Origin: Candidatus Zhuqueibacterota bacterium
Lineage (GTDB): Bacteria; BS750m-G25
NCBI GenBank assembly: GCA_016783505.1
Contig: JADHWK010000024.1
Span: 1-31,162, forward strand
Direction: 5' to 3'
DNA length: 31,162 nt
Part shown: positions 7,422-15,666 of the stretch, piece by piece
How positions within the stretch are numbered: position 1 is the stretch's first letter
Layout: each line of letters opens with the position of its first letter
Notes under the pieces: model-generated
Told to the model about the DNA's origin: nothing
The model's input: only the letters and a program-made list of their open reading frames with translations
The model's database searches: none
Program-made: the position numbers and the translations under genes

Positions 7422-7801
7422 GGAATCTCACGGAAATATACAGAAGCGTTCAGCTATCAGCCTTCAGCTTTTAGCGTATAACCTTTACTTTTCTAAAAAC
7501 TCATAGTGACAAGACCCATATAGATTAAAGTGAATCAGAATATCCGTCAGGCGCCGGACTGATCAGAGTATCAGAATACCAGATAATTTTCTCCATGCGA
7601 TGTTTAACTCGTTTATATTATCCTGTTCTCCTGATCCTCTGATCTTCTTCTCGCTGATCCCCTGATCAACTGATATACTTATTCCCATAAGAAACTTCCG
7701 GCTTTTTAATCCTCAAAGACCGCCGGTTACTGTTACGCCTTTACTATACAAAAATCATATCCCGAAGCTCGGTATGTTCACGATTTTCCAAGCATGGAAG
7801 T
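7422..7801. repeat. 380-nt spacer with several short word-repeat families
   Basis: No gene seen. Two kinds of near-repeats stand out: a TTCAGCTATCAGCCTTCAGC run at 7449-7468, and a GATCAG/TATCAG/CTGATC family at 7558-7585 and 7630-7678. The words recur with small changes, as in other spacers of this window. No terminator or promoter is convincing. Confidence 0.5.
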
Positions 7802-9028
7802 TCACCTCGTTAATATCTTATACACGCGTTTTGCCAACAACCGCCAGTCAAACTCCGCCACCGCCCGGTCCCGGCCTCTGGCACCCATTTCTTGGGCAAG
7901 TTCCTCATTATCTAAAAGCCTAAGGATTGCCCCTGAAATTTCCTCAACCGAGGACGGGTCAACCAACAGGCCGGTTTCCCCCTCTACCACCGCTTCAGTG
8001 ACACCCCCAGACTTCCCCCCGATCACCGGCTTACCGCAGGCGGCCGCTTCCAGGAAAACGATGCCAAATCCCTCGTAATCGCCCTTAAGCCGCCAGTAAT
8101 CCTCCGTCTCCCGATTGGGCAGCACGAAGATATCGCACAGATTGTAACAGTCGGGCAATTCGGGATCGGGGACGAAGCCGGCGAAAATAACGTGCCTTTT
8201 AAGACCAAACCCATCCACCAGCCCCCGGAGTCTCCCCTCCTCCCTTCCCCTGCCCACGATAATATATTTTAGATGGGGCCATTTTTCCAGAACCTGGGGC
8301 AGGGCTTCGATCACCTTATCATGACCCTTACGCTCGTCCAGCCTGGAAACCGTCAACAGCACCCTGCACCCTTCCATTCCAAATTTTTTTACCAGATCAG
8401 TGCGCGGCGGTTCCGGGTGAAAGAAGGTGGTATCCACCCCGGGGGTGATCTTCACCATCTTTTCGTCGGAAACCCCGAAGTCCCGGTATTCCTGTAGCGT
8501 AAAATCGCTGTTGGGGACGATCTGGGCTGCGGAGGCGAGGACCTTTTTCATCAAGCCAGAAAGAAATATGGAATGACCGAAACGTACAGTCTCCGATCCA
8601 TAGACATAAATCGTATACGGAACCTTCAGCAGACGTTTGCACAACCAACCCGCGGGACCAGAAGCAACGATCTGTCCGCAATGTAGTTTATCTACACGTA
8701 GGGTTTTGACGTAATGAAGGACCCAAAAGGCGTTCAGCAACGTTTTAAAAATCTTGGCTAGCAAGGATTCCCCCAAAGGCCATCCTTTACGGATCACCCT
8801 GAGGGTATCTTTTCGATCAAACTCTTTATCGCCTCCCGTCTTCGGTGCTAAAATAAACACGCTCTTACGGGGAAGAAAACGCCAGAGCTGATAAAAGTAA
8901 GTCGAGATCCCACTGACGATGGGGGGAAAATCGTTGGTGATCAGTAAACTCCGCCTTCCGCTCCCCGCTCTCTGCCGTCCTGTTCCCGTATCCCGTATCT
9001 TCGAATACCCATCTGATAAAATCTTCAA
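7802..9028 (-). CDS. Glycosyltransferase family 4 (GT-B) protein
   Basis: About 408 residues from a TTG at 9028 (an open frame continues to an ATG at 9085). I prefer the TTG because it overlaps the stop of the upstream GT2 gene as TTGA and has AAAAGGGGG just before it. The N-terminal domain shows ITNDFPPIVSGISTYFYQL; the C-terminal domain shows VSRLDERKGHDKVIEALPQV, GFVPDPELPDCYNLCDIFVL and EGFGIVFLEAAACGKPVIG (E-x7-E). It would add a sugar to a lipid-linked glycan at the cytoplasmic face of the membrane. Residues 10-25 (DTGTGRQRAGSGRR) are low-complexity and derive from a repeat-like DNA stretch, so the working N-terminus may be shorter still. Confidence 0.9.
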   Translation of the reverse strand: MKILSDGYSKIRDTGTGRQRAGSGRRSLLITNDFPPIVSGISTYFYQLWRFLPRKSVFILAPKTGGDKEFDRKDTLRVIRKGWPLGESLLAKIFKTLLNAFWVLHYVKTLRVDKLHCGQIVASGPAGWLCKRLLKVPYTIYVYGSETVRFGHSIFLSGLMKKVLASAAQIVPNSDFTLQEYRDFGVSDEKMVKITPGVDTTFFHPEPPRTDLVKKFGMEGCRVLLTVSRLDERKGHDKVIEALPQVLEKWPHLKYIIVGRGREEGRLRGLVDGFGLKRHVIFAGFVPDPELPDCYNLCDIFVLPNRETEDYWRLKGDYEGFGIVFLEAAACGKPVIGGKSGGVTEAVVEGETGLLVDPSSVEEISGAILRLLDNEELAQEMGARGRDRAVAEFDWRLLAKRVYKILTR

Positions 9029-9924
9029 ACATCCCCCTTTTCCAGCGTAAAATAACCCCAGATAAACCCAAACATATAGCACCAAAGGGAGATAAAATAG
9101 ATAAAACGCAGGTGCATAAGGGCTTTTACCAGTTTCATCCCATAGCGAAAGGTCCTTCTCAGTACCGATATTTTTTCTACAAAATCATCGGTATGAACCT
9201 CGGGTAGGTCAATCACCCATTGGGGGAAAAATTTATTGACATAGGCGGCCATCTTCCCGTTGCGAAAGAACTGTTTTAAAAGGGTCAAAGGATTGTTTGG
9301 GGGCAAATGATGGACCCACGTGTTGGGAATTACCACTACTCTGTATCCAGCTTTTCGAATTGCACTCCGCAAATAAGGGTCAAGGCCCCTGGGAATCATC
9401 TCATTTTCCCCCCCCACTTCAAAGAAAACCCTTTTGGGAATGGCGCAGCAGGGGTGCTCCGCTAAATCGCTTTCTGTAATTTTTTTAACTAAACCGGAAT
9501 GCCTCCGTGGGATTTCCTTCATCGTCTGCCGCACCAATAAGGGGGCCTTGGGGGGAACCAAATTGGAGACGCCCGCCATGCCAATATCTGAATGTGAATG
9601 TAATACATCCAGTAAGTTTTTGAAAACATCATCATGACCTAATTGGGTGTCGTCATCGAGGATAATGAGGATTTCCCCCCGAGATTTTTCCGCACCCACG
9701 TTGATGGCTCGACCCTGGCGGCGATCACCATTGACGATGATGGTTTCAAAACTTTGATAGGATTGTTTACGTAATTGCCTGAGAAGGTTCTGAAAATAGC
9801 CATCCCGACTCCCATCTAAAGTAGGAATGATAACGGAGACCTCGGGTTTTGGACCGGCCTTGTCAACAACTTCGATTTCGCCCCAAAACCCGTTCTCTTT
9901 ATATCTAACAAAGTTACGATCCAT
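9025..9924 (-). CDS. Glycosyltransferase family 2 (GT-A) protein
   Basis: A 299-residue GT2 enzyme. VSVIIPTLDGSRDGYFQNLL is the classic GT-A start at residues 29-48, RGEILIILDDDTQL carries the DxD metal motif, and the C-terminus has hydrophobic segments (FIYFISLWCYMFGFIWGYF) that suggest membrane attachment. It transfers a sugar from a nucleotide donor with inversion. Its ATG overlaps the stop of an asnB 3' remnant (TGATG), and its stop overlaps the next GT4 start. The first 38 codons are duplicated as a broken copy at 11171-11283, beside the intact asnB. The ancestral order was therefore asnB then GT2. Confidence 0.92.
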   Translation of the reverse strand: MDRNFVRYKENGFWGEIEVVDKAGPKPEVSVIIPTLDGSRDGYFQNLLRQLRKQSYQSFETIIVNGDRRQGRAINVGAEKSRGEILIILDDDTQLGHDDVFKNLLDVLHSHSDIGMAGVSNLVPPKAPLLVRQTMKEIPRRHSGLVKKITESDLAEHPCCAIPKRVFFEVGGENEMIPRGLDPYLRSAIRKAGYRVVVIPNTWVHHLPPNNPLTLLKQFFRNGKMAAYVNKFFPQWVIDLPEVHTDDFVEKISVLRRTFRYGMKLVKALMHLRFIYFISLWCYMFGFIWGYFTLEKGDV

Positions 9925-10225
9925 CAGCTATCCAAATATCGTCTAAACCAGAGTTCGAGAACCAACAGGAACCACAACTGATGATGAAATTCCCGGCGCC
10001 CAACGATGTGGTCATCTATCATCCTTTTAATCCCTGATACATTGTAAAATCCCCGATCCCAGACCGCCCGACTCAACAGAACCTCCCGGATAAAAACCCG
10101 AAGTTCATCCCGAAACCATTCTTTCATTGGAGGCGTAAACCCCTGCTTTTTTTTGTAAACAATTTTGTGGGGTAGATATCTTGACATCAGTTTATAAAAT
10201 ATATTTGGTGGTTTTAGTTTCTATT
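9924..10225 (-). pseudogene. asnB 3' remnant (copy A)
   Basis: An open frame of 87 codons (from an ATG at 10187) matches the last 87 residues of the intact AsnB at 11284-13185 with 15 differences by eye. Homology continues upstream to about 10225 (KYIL-like codons), but a 2-nt loss shifts the frame there. The N-terminal glutaminase and most of the synthetase domain are absent, so it cannot be functional. It ends in TGATG with the intact GT2 gene. Confidence 0.88.
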
Positions 10226-10236
10226 TTGTGGCCATT

Positions 10237-11082
10237 TTAATTTGCTTTAATTATGAAACTCGAGCATAGTATTTTATTTATTAAAGGAACTCTGGTAATA
10301 AGTTTTTCAAAGGGAAATCTCCCATGAATATAAAATAATTGACACTTCTTGAATCCAGTCTTATTTAAAATTTTTCTCATTGACTTTGGATCTGTAACAC
10401 CTATATGAGTATCTTGAAAATGAAAATTTTGTTCAAAGGGGTTTTGAAGTTTAATTAATGCTAAAAACCTTCTTAAAAATAAGCTGATCCTATATCTCCA
10501 TAGATTGTCTGTGTTGAGTATTAATGTGCCATTTTTCTTTAAAATTCTTCGAATCTCAATGGCTGACAAAAGTTTATCACCATCATTGAGATGTTCAAAG
10601 AAATCCGCAGCTATAACTATTGAAAATGTATTATCCCTAAAACCCTGATGCATAGCATTCATACAGATGTAATTAAATGGTCTATTATAATTAAGTTTTG
10701 TATAAATCTTTTTGGAAATAGCGATTATTTTTTTGTCTAAATCAAGGGCATAACACATTGCTTTCTTGGAAACTTGCCAGTAAAATGACCCAAGATTAGA
10801 AGCAATATCTAAAATGATATCCTGATTTTTCGTGTTTATATATTTCAGAATAGTAAAAATTCTTCTCTTATGATTTTCAATAAGTGATAAATAAAGTTTC
10901 CGTGTTAAACTATCAAAGAAATCAAGAAGTTTCTTAGAAGGACAAAATGTGAAGTAAACAGACATGTAATATTCTAATAATAGATCTGGGAAAGGATACA
11001 AACTTCTAAGCATCTGAATTTCATATGCCCCTCGATAGGAACCACCTTTCTTTAGAAGATACTTTGGAACTCTTCTTTCCAT
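10237..11082 (-). CDS. Class I SAM-dependent methyltransferase, AT-rich
   Basis: A 281-residue protein. Motif I is DIILDIASNLGSFYW around residues 87-101, with a less usual DIASNLG in place of the GxGxG loop. Motif II is YALDLDKKII; VIAADFFEHLNDGDKL and RRILKKNGTLILNTDN match the Methyltransf_11/23 type downstream blocks. Acceptor unknown. The gene is far more AT-rich than the asnB and GT2 sequences on either side and lies exactly between the two copies of the duplicated asnB-GT2 junction. That makes it the likely cargo of a recombination event. Confidence 0.8.
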   Translation of the reverse strand: MERRVPKYLLKKGGSYRGAYEIQMLRSLYPFPDLLLEYYMSVYFTFCPSKKLLDFFDSLTRKLYLSLIENHKRRIFTILKYINTKNQDIILDIASNLGSFYWQVSKKAMCYALDLDKKIIAISKKIYTKLNYNRPFNYICMNAMHQGFRDNTFSIVIAADFFEHLNDGDKLLSAIEIRRILKKNGTLILNTDNLWRYRISLFLRRFLALIKLQNPFEQNFHFQDTHIGVTDPKSMRKILNKTGFKKCQLFYIHGRFPFEKLITRVPLINKILCSSFIIKAN

Positions 11083-11170
11083 CCTTAATGCCTTAATAGA
11101 AAATGTTTATTTATGGATTATGTAAATTTAATCTTATAATAAATTTTTATAGATTTTTAATATTCTTTGT

Positions 11171-11283
11171 TCCATCTAAGATAGGGATGATAAAGGAGAC
11201 CTCGGGATTCAACCCGGCTCCCTTTATAACTTCGATTTTGCCCTCAAAACCGTCCTCCCTATATCTGACAAAGGAACGATCCT
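11171..11283 (-). pseudogene. GT2 5' remnant
   Basis: Translating from the base after the asnB stop gives a close copy of the first 38 residues of the GT2 at 9025-9924 (RSFVRYREDGFEGKIEV against RNFVRYKENGFWGEIEV, then PEVSFIIPILDG). The start codon has become AAG, and the gene is cut off after LDG. It sits directly downstream of the intact asnB, as the intact GT2 sits downstream of asnB remnant A. Confidence 0.88.
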
Positions 11284-13185
11284 TTAGCTATCCAAATATC
11301 GTCTACACCAGAGTTCAAGGACCAGCAGAACCCACAACTGGTGATGAAATTCCCGGCGCCCGGCAATGTGATCATCAATCATCCTTTTAACCCCAGATAT
11401 ATTAAAGAAGCCCCGATCCCGGGCCGTCCGACTTAACAGAATCTCCCGGATATAATCCCGAAGTTCGTTCCGGAACCATTCCTTTAACGGGGGGGTAAAA
11501 CCCTGCTTTTTCTTATAAACAATTTTATGGGGCAAATGTCTGGACATAAGTTTCTTCAAAATATACTTGGTACTAAATCCCTTTATTTTCAGGGACGGCG
11601 GAATGCGAGCCGCAAATTCCACCAGCCGATGATCGAGCAGGGGGACCCGAACCTCCAGCGAATGGGCCATACTCATGCGATCCACTTTGAAGAGCAGATC
11701 ATCGGGAAGATACATCATCGTCTCTTGATTTAAAAGCGCATTGATGGGCTCAGAAGGGTTTCCCAAGAATTTTCCGTCAAAGTAGGATCTTGCCAACTCA
11801 TGGGGATCATAATATTTGAATTCCTCTTTCAATTCTGGAGAGCAATAGGCATCAATTAGCGAGGAATTAAAATTGGTTATCAGCCGCAAAAAGGTTTCCT
11901 GATGTCCTCGTTTAAAATCGTTCATGAACCGTTTCGTCTGGGCCCAAAGGCCCTCTCTCTGTTGAGTATCCTTAAAGAAGTTATGCACCAGGGGGGCAAA
12001 AACATTATCTCGAATGGATCCTGGAAGTTTTTCATAGACCAAAATTGATTTAATGACCAAATACCGCTCGTATCCGGCAAACAACTCATCTCCTCCGTCC
12101 CCGGACAGGGCCACAGTAACCTGATTCCTGGTAAATTCCGACAAGAGAAAAGTGGGAATGACGGAAGAATCCCCCATGGGCTCGTCAAGATAGTCCATAA
12201 TCTTAGAAAACAAATTGACGGCATCGGGGTAAACCACCATTTGATGGTGGTCAGTACCCAGATGAGAGGCCGCCAGGGTAGAATATTCCAATTCGTTAAA
12301 CGGACCCTTAATGGGAAATCCGATGGAAAAGGTCTTGACCTGACCATCCCCCGCTTTCATCATAAAGTTGCAGATGGTGCTGGAATCGATCCCCCCGCTT
12401 AAGAAAGCCCCCAGCGGCACCTCGCTCATTAGCCGGATTTTGACGGCGTCGGCGATTAACTCCTCGATCCTTTCCGTGCACTTATTCACCGTCAAACCAG
12501 GGTCAACATCGTAGGAAAGGGTCCAGTATTTTTTGATGTCCAGGATCCTATCCTTCAGGACAAGAAGATGTCCAGGGGGGAGCTTTTTGATCTGTTTATA
12601 GATGGTATAAGGAGCAGGGATATACAGATAGGTCAGATAATAGTAAATGGCCTGATAATCTAAGGTCAGATCCACATCATCGCAGGCCAGGATGGCTTTT
12701 ATTTCGGAACCGAAGATAAATTTTTCGCCATCAACATAATAGTAGAGGGGCTTAATGCCCAGTCGGTCCCGGGTTAAAAGAAGGGATTGCCTTTCTGAAT
12801 CCCATATGGCAAAGGCGAACATCCCGTTGAGGTCCTGGACGCAGGCTGCCCCCCTTTTTTCATAATTATGCAGGATAGCTTCCGTATCCGTTCTTGTCTT
12901 AAAACGGTGACCATTGCTCACTAAACTTTCTCTCAAATCAAGGTGGTTATAAATTTCTCCGTTAAAGATGATTTGTTTGGAATTATCTTCATTGGCAATC
13001 GGCTGCTGCCCCCCGGATACATCAATGATGGCGAGCCGCCGCATGCCCAATCCCACATTCCGGTCAATAAAAAGCCCCTCATCGTCCGGACCGCGATGGG
13101 TTAAGGTGTGGCTCATCCCCCTTAACATTTCCGACCCGACCGATCTTCCCCGATCAAGATAAACTACACCGCAGATGCCGCACAT
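11284..13185 (-). CDS. asnB: Asparagine synthase (glutamine-hydrolysing), AsnB type
   Basis: A 633-residue class II glutamine amidotransferase/asparagine synthase. Cys2 in MCGICGVVYL is the glutaminase nucleophile; RGPDDEG, NGEIYN and RTDTEAIL complete the glutaminase domain. The synthetase half has the PP-loop SGGIDSS at 263-269 and SGDGGDELFAGYERY. It hydrolyses glutamine and uses the ammonia to amidate an AMP-activated carboxylate, classically aspartate. In glycan loci such enzymes may amidate uronic acids or other sugar carboxylates, but that is inference. All key residues are present, so it should be active. A GT4 tail stops 3 nt upstream of its ATG, and the GT2 remnant follows its stop. 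Its N-terminal 165 bp are about 95% identical to the start of the truncated copy at 16793-17440. Confidence 0.95.
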   Translation of the reverse strand: MCGICGVVYLDRGRSVGSEMLRGMSHTLTHRGPDDEGLFIDRNVGLGMRRLAIIDVSGGQQPIANEDNSKQIIFNGEIYNHLDLRESLVSNGHRFKTRTDTEAILHNYEKRGAACVQDLNGMFAFAIWDSERQSLLLTRDRLGIKPLYYYVDGEKFIFGSEIKAILACDDVDLTLDYQAIYYYLTYLYIPAPYTIYKQIKKLPPGHLLVLKDRILDIKKYWTLSYDVDPGLTVNKCTERIEELIADAVKIRLMSEVPLGAFLSGGIDSSTICNFMMKAGDGQVKTFSIGFPIKGPFNELEYSTLAASHLGTDHHQMVVYPDAVNLFSKIMDYLDEPMGDSSVIPTFLLSEFTRNQVTVALSGDGGDELFAGYERYLVIKSILVYEKLPGSIRDNVFAPLVHNFFKDTQQREGLWAQTKRFMNDFKRGHQETFLRLITNFNSSLIDAYCSPELKEEFKYYDPHELARSYFDGKFLGNPSEPINALLNQETMMYLPDDLLFKVDRMSMAHSLEVRVPLLDHRLVEFAARIPPSLKIKGFSTKYILKKLMSRHLPHKIVYKKKQGFTPPLKEWFRNELRDYIREILLSRTARDRGFFNISGVKRMIDDHIAGRREFHHQLWVLLVLELWCRRYLDS

Positions 13186-13188
13186 GGC

Positions 13189-13400
13189 TCATCTTTCCGT
13201 GCTTTTAAGAAATCCGACTATGCGATGGGTGATGACTTCCCAATCATATTCTCTCTGAACCAGTTCTCGGCCCCTGTCTCCCATCTCTTTCCTTAGCGAA
13301 TCACTAGCGAGCAAAAAATTAACCGCTTCGGCAAGTTCCAAAGGTCTTTCAGGGGCAACTGCAATTCCAATTTTATGTTTTTTTATTATATCGCTAGAAC
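13189..13400 (-). pseudogene. GT4 glycosyltransferase 3' remnant
   Basis: The minus-strand frame reads SSDIIKKHKIGIAVAPERPL, then ELAEAVNFLLASDSLRKEMG and VQREYDWEVITHRIVGFLK, ending in TGA. This is the last ~65 residues of a GT4 enzyme. A stop codon and loss of similarity occur just upstream, where an asnB remnant begins. It ends next to the ATG of the intact asnB. Confidence 0.82.
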
Positions 13401-13401
13401 A

Positions 13402-13676
13402 TTTATATTACCACCTAAGTTTAAGTACCAGCAGGACCCATAACTGATGATGAAATTCCTGACGTCCGGCAATATGGTCATCTCTCATTCTTCTAACTTC
13501 TGACACATTGTAAAACCCCCGCCCCTAGGCCACTTGACTTAATAGAACCTCCCCGATAAAGTCCCGAAGTCCATTCCGGAGCCATTCCTTCATTGGATAA
13601 AAAACCCTTGCTTTTCTTATAGCCAATTTTGTAGGGTAGATGTCTAGACATCAGTTTTTAAAAATATGCTTGGTCA
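13402..13676 (-). pseudogene. asnB 3' remnant (copy C), decayed
   Basis: The DNA aligns along its length with the 3' ends of asnB at 11290-11570 and of remnant A (for example ATGATGAAATTCC and the CAATTTTGTAGGGTAGATGTC block), but it has frame-breaking changes and in-frame stops. It runs from the stop of the WbqC gene to the truncated GT4 tail. Confidence 0.82.
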
Positions 13677-14381
13677 TCAGTTGTTCTTTTTCAAGAGATA
13701 ATTTCTACTGTCAGGACCACAATTAAATATTAAATCTATAATAGATAAATTTGGAATGAAATCGCCCCATAGTTGTGGATAAACGGGATGAATAAAATCG
13801 CTGTATAGTAATTCGATACCATTGTCGTTCAATAATTTTTCATCATTGTATTCTTTTCCTCCACCAGTACCTGATAGATATTTATTGGCATTTAACTTAT
13901 TACAAATGTCAATAATTAATCTGGTTTTTTGACCAAATTCTGATAAAATCTCTGATAAACGGATTGTTTCAACATCTATTCCAAGATCGTCTGCAAAAGC
14001 TTGAATTAAATTTATATTTAATTCTATTAAGTTGTCCATACTTAGCAATTGCTTTTTGTAAATTTCAAATATTTCATTAAAAAATTTGGCTCTTTTGTAA
14101 TTTAATTCTAATGTCCTCAGATGCTTTTGTTTCCAAATCTGATCTGAAAACTCAACATCGGTATATTTTACTTTCCCTTCATAGCCTTTAGGAATATTAA
14201 CCGGAATTGTTAAAAAAATCGGTCCGTTTGATGTTTTTATTTTATTTCTTGAGGCAAAACTTTGACCTCTTGGATATTGCACAATATCCAAGAATACAAA
14301 AACATCACATTTTGCCATTTTATAAAAATAGCCTAACCATGGTATATAATTAGGTTGATGAATTGCCACTTTTTTATTCAT
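13677..14381 (-). CDS. WbqC-like family protein (second copy)
   Basis: A 234-residue paralogue of the WbqC protein at 1353-2036. It shares AIHQPNYIPWLGYFYK, DIVQYPRG, RNKIKT and the C-terminal YLSGTGGGKEYND and PNLSIIDLIFN blocks. It has an ATG start and is much more AT-rich than its paralogue, so the two did not arise by recent duplication. It is the last gene of a WecB-PIG-L-GNAT-WbqC run. The recurring PIG-L/WbqC partnership suggests a common step in making a modified amino-sugar; the reaction is unknown. Its stop abuts the decayed asnB remnant C. Confidence 0.88.
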   Translation of the reverse strand: MNKKVAIHQPNYIPWLGYFYKMAKCDVFVFLDIVQYPRGQSFASRNKIKTSNGPIFLTIPVNIPKGYEGKVKYTDVEFSDQIWKQKHLRTLELNYKRAKFFNEIFEIYKKQLLSMDNLIELNINLIQAFADDLGIDVETIRLSEILSEFGQKTRLIIDICNKLNANKYLSGTGGGKEYNDEKLLNDNGIELLYSDFIHPVYPQLWGDFIPNLSIIDLIFNCGPDSRNYLLKKNN

Positions 14382-14459
14382 ATTATTGCCCTTTTATTCA
14401 TTAACTGAATAAAAAATCAACCAATTTTTTATATCTCAAATATTATAATATTTCGATAT

Positions 14460-15008
14460 TTATTGATGGTTTAAATCCCTTCTAAATATTGAATAAATAT
14501 ATACATCTATGAATTTCCCCTGTGAGTAAATCACCTCTTTATTAGTGCTTTCGTGCTGAAAACCTACCGACTCAAATAATTTTATTGCAGGAATATTAAA
14601 ATCATAAATTGATGCATAAATTTTATGAAGATTAAGTTCAAAAAATGCGAATGTAAGTAATAAATTTAATGCTTCTTTTGCATAACCTTTTCCTTGATAT
14701 TTCGGAATAACATAAACTCCGATTTCAGAGTTTTGATTTTTGTAATCAATATTAAATAATGAAACCATTCCAACATGTTCTCTATTTTTTGTTGAAATTA
14801 TAAGTTTTCGTTTAGTTTTATCTTTACAAATTTTCTCATACCAGATCATCTGTTCATATTCACTAACTGGGAATCTGGCCCCATTAGGAATATTGATCTG
14901 TTCATCATTTATCCATTTTGCAACCATTTCAATATGGTGCTTTTCAAAAGCAATTAAATCGAGATTCTTTCCTTGAAAATAACTTCTAAATTTGATAGAG
15001 TAATTCAT
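14460..15008 (-). CDS. GNAT-family N-acetyltransferase
   Basis: A 182-residue RimJ/RimL-like acetyltransferase: IGVYVIPKYQGKGYAKEALN carries the Q-x-x-GxG/A acetyl-CoA loop, followed by LHKIYASIYDFNIPAIKLFE, the usual C-terminal GNAT blocks. Given the neighbours (epimerase, deacetylase, WbqC), it probably N-acylates an amino-sugar nucleotide, for example re-acylating the amine exposed by the PIG-L enzyme; that is inference. AGGAGAG sits 4-5 nt before the ATG. It is 23 nt downstream of the deacetylase. Confidence 0.87.
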   Translation of the reverse strand: MNYSIKFRSYFQGKNLDLIAFEKHHIEMVAKWINDEQINIPNGARFPVSEYEQMIWYEKICKDKTKRKLIISTKNREHVGMVSLFNIDYKNQNSEIGVYVIPKYQGKGYAKEALNLLLTFAFFELNLHKIYASIYDFNIPAIKLFESVGFQHESTNKEVIYSQGKFIDVYIYSIFRRDLNHQ

Positions 15009-15031
15009 TGTTCTCTCCTAAAGATTTTTTA

Positions 15032-15664
15032 TTAAAATATAATTCTTATCATCTCAAAAGCTTCAGCATAAATTTCTGCAATTTGCGCACCCCTAACTCT
15101 TGCTAGTCCGAAGATAAAATTTATATCGCAATATGTCCTCCATTTCTGCGTTTCATAAAAATCTAAGGATTCCCATTTTTTTTGTATGTGCTTTTCTTCC
15201 AACTTAAAAAAAGACGTAGTAGAAAATTCTGTATTATCCCAAGGAAGATCATATCCAAGACATGAGCGATGCTTAAATGCTCTAATTCCTTCGTTAAAAA
15301 TTGTTTTATGATCTTGATGGAGTGAACGAGAAAATGGCATAAAGATTAAATCCGGAGAAATTTCTTTTCTAATTTTTATTAAAGACTCTAAAATTTCTTG
15401 TCTAGAATAATTAAATTTTCTAACTGGGTAATTTTTCAATATTAAATTTTTCGGACTAATTCCCAAATGTTTAGTTGCTTTTTTTACTTCAATTTCTAGA
15501 GCATTTTTTGGAAATCCTTCGGGAACAGATTCTTCACAAATTGAGAATGCCATGTAATAAATTTTTTTTCCTTCTTCCAATAATCTAGATAAAGTACCTC
15601 CACAACCCAATTCGCCATCATCTGCATGTGGTGAAAGTACCAAAACTCTCTCTATATTTTTCAT
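15032..15664 (-). CDS. PIG-L (LmbE-like) family deacetylase (second copy)
   Basis: A 210-residue protein with SPHADDGELGCGGTL (zinc site, residues 11-25) and SLHQDHKTIF. This is the same family as the protein at 721-1356 but with a distinct PHADD motif. It should be a metal-dependent N-deacetylase of a sugar or nucleotide-sugar. It has a good ribosome binding site (AAGGAG) that overlaps the end of the epimerase gene, only 2 nt away, and the GNAT gene follows. The order epimerase, deacetylase, acetyltransferase reads like a pathway that changes the acyl group on a 2-amino-sugar. Confidence 0.9.
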   Translation of the reverse strand: MKNIERVLVLSPHADDGELGCGGTLSRLLEEGKKIYYMAFSICEESVPEGFPKNALEIEVKKATKHLGISPKNLILKNYPVRKFNYSRQEILESLIKIRKEISPDLIFMPFSRSLHQDHKTIFNEGIRAFKHRSCLGYDLPWDNTEFSTTSFFKLEEKHIQKKWESLDFYETQKWRTYCDINFIFGLARVRGAQIAEIYAEAFEMIRIIF

Positions 15665-15666
15665 CT

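Noticed and set aside
7422-7801. Possible CRISPR-like array from the repeated CTGATC/GATCAG words
   Set aside because: Words are short, irregularly spaced and imperfect, with no unique spacers of constant length and no cas genes in the window.
11922-12347. 141-codon minus-strand ORF inside asnB in another frame
   Set aside because: Lies wholly within the intact asnB coding sequence; composition (many Trp, Pro, Arg) is typical of an off-frame shadow.
11284-13185. Intact AsnB as a lasso-peptide cyclase paired with the PqqD/HprK genes
   Set aside because: It has a complete catalytic glutaminase domain (Cys2, RGPDDEG), lies about 12 kb from those genes among glycosyltransferases, and no B2-type protease is present. 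It fits a glycan-locus asparagine synthase better.
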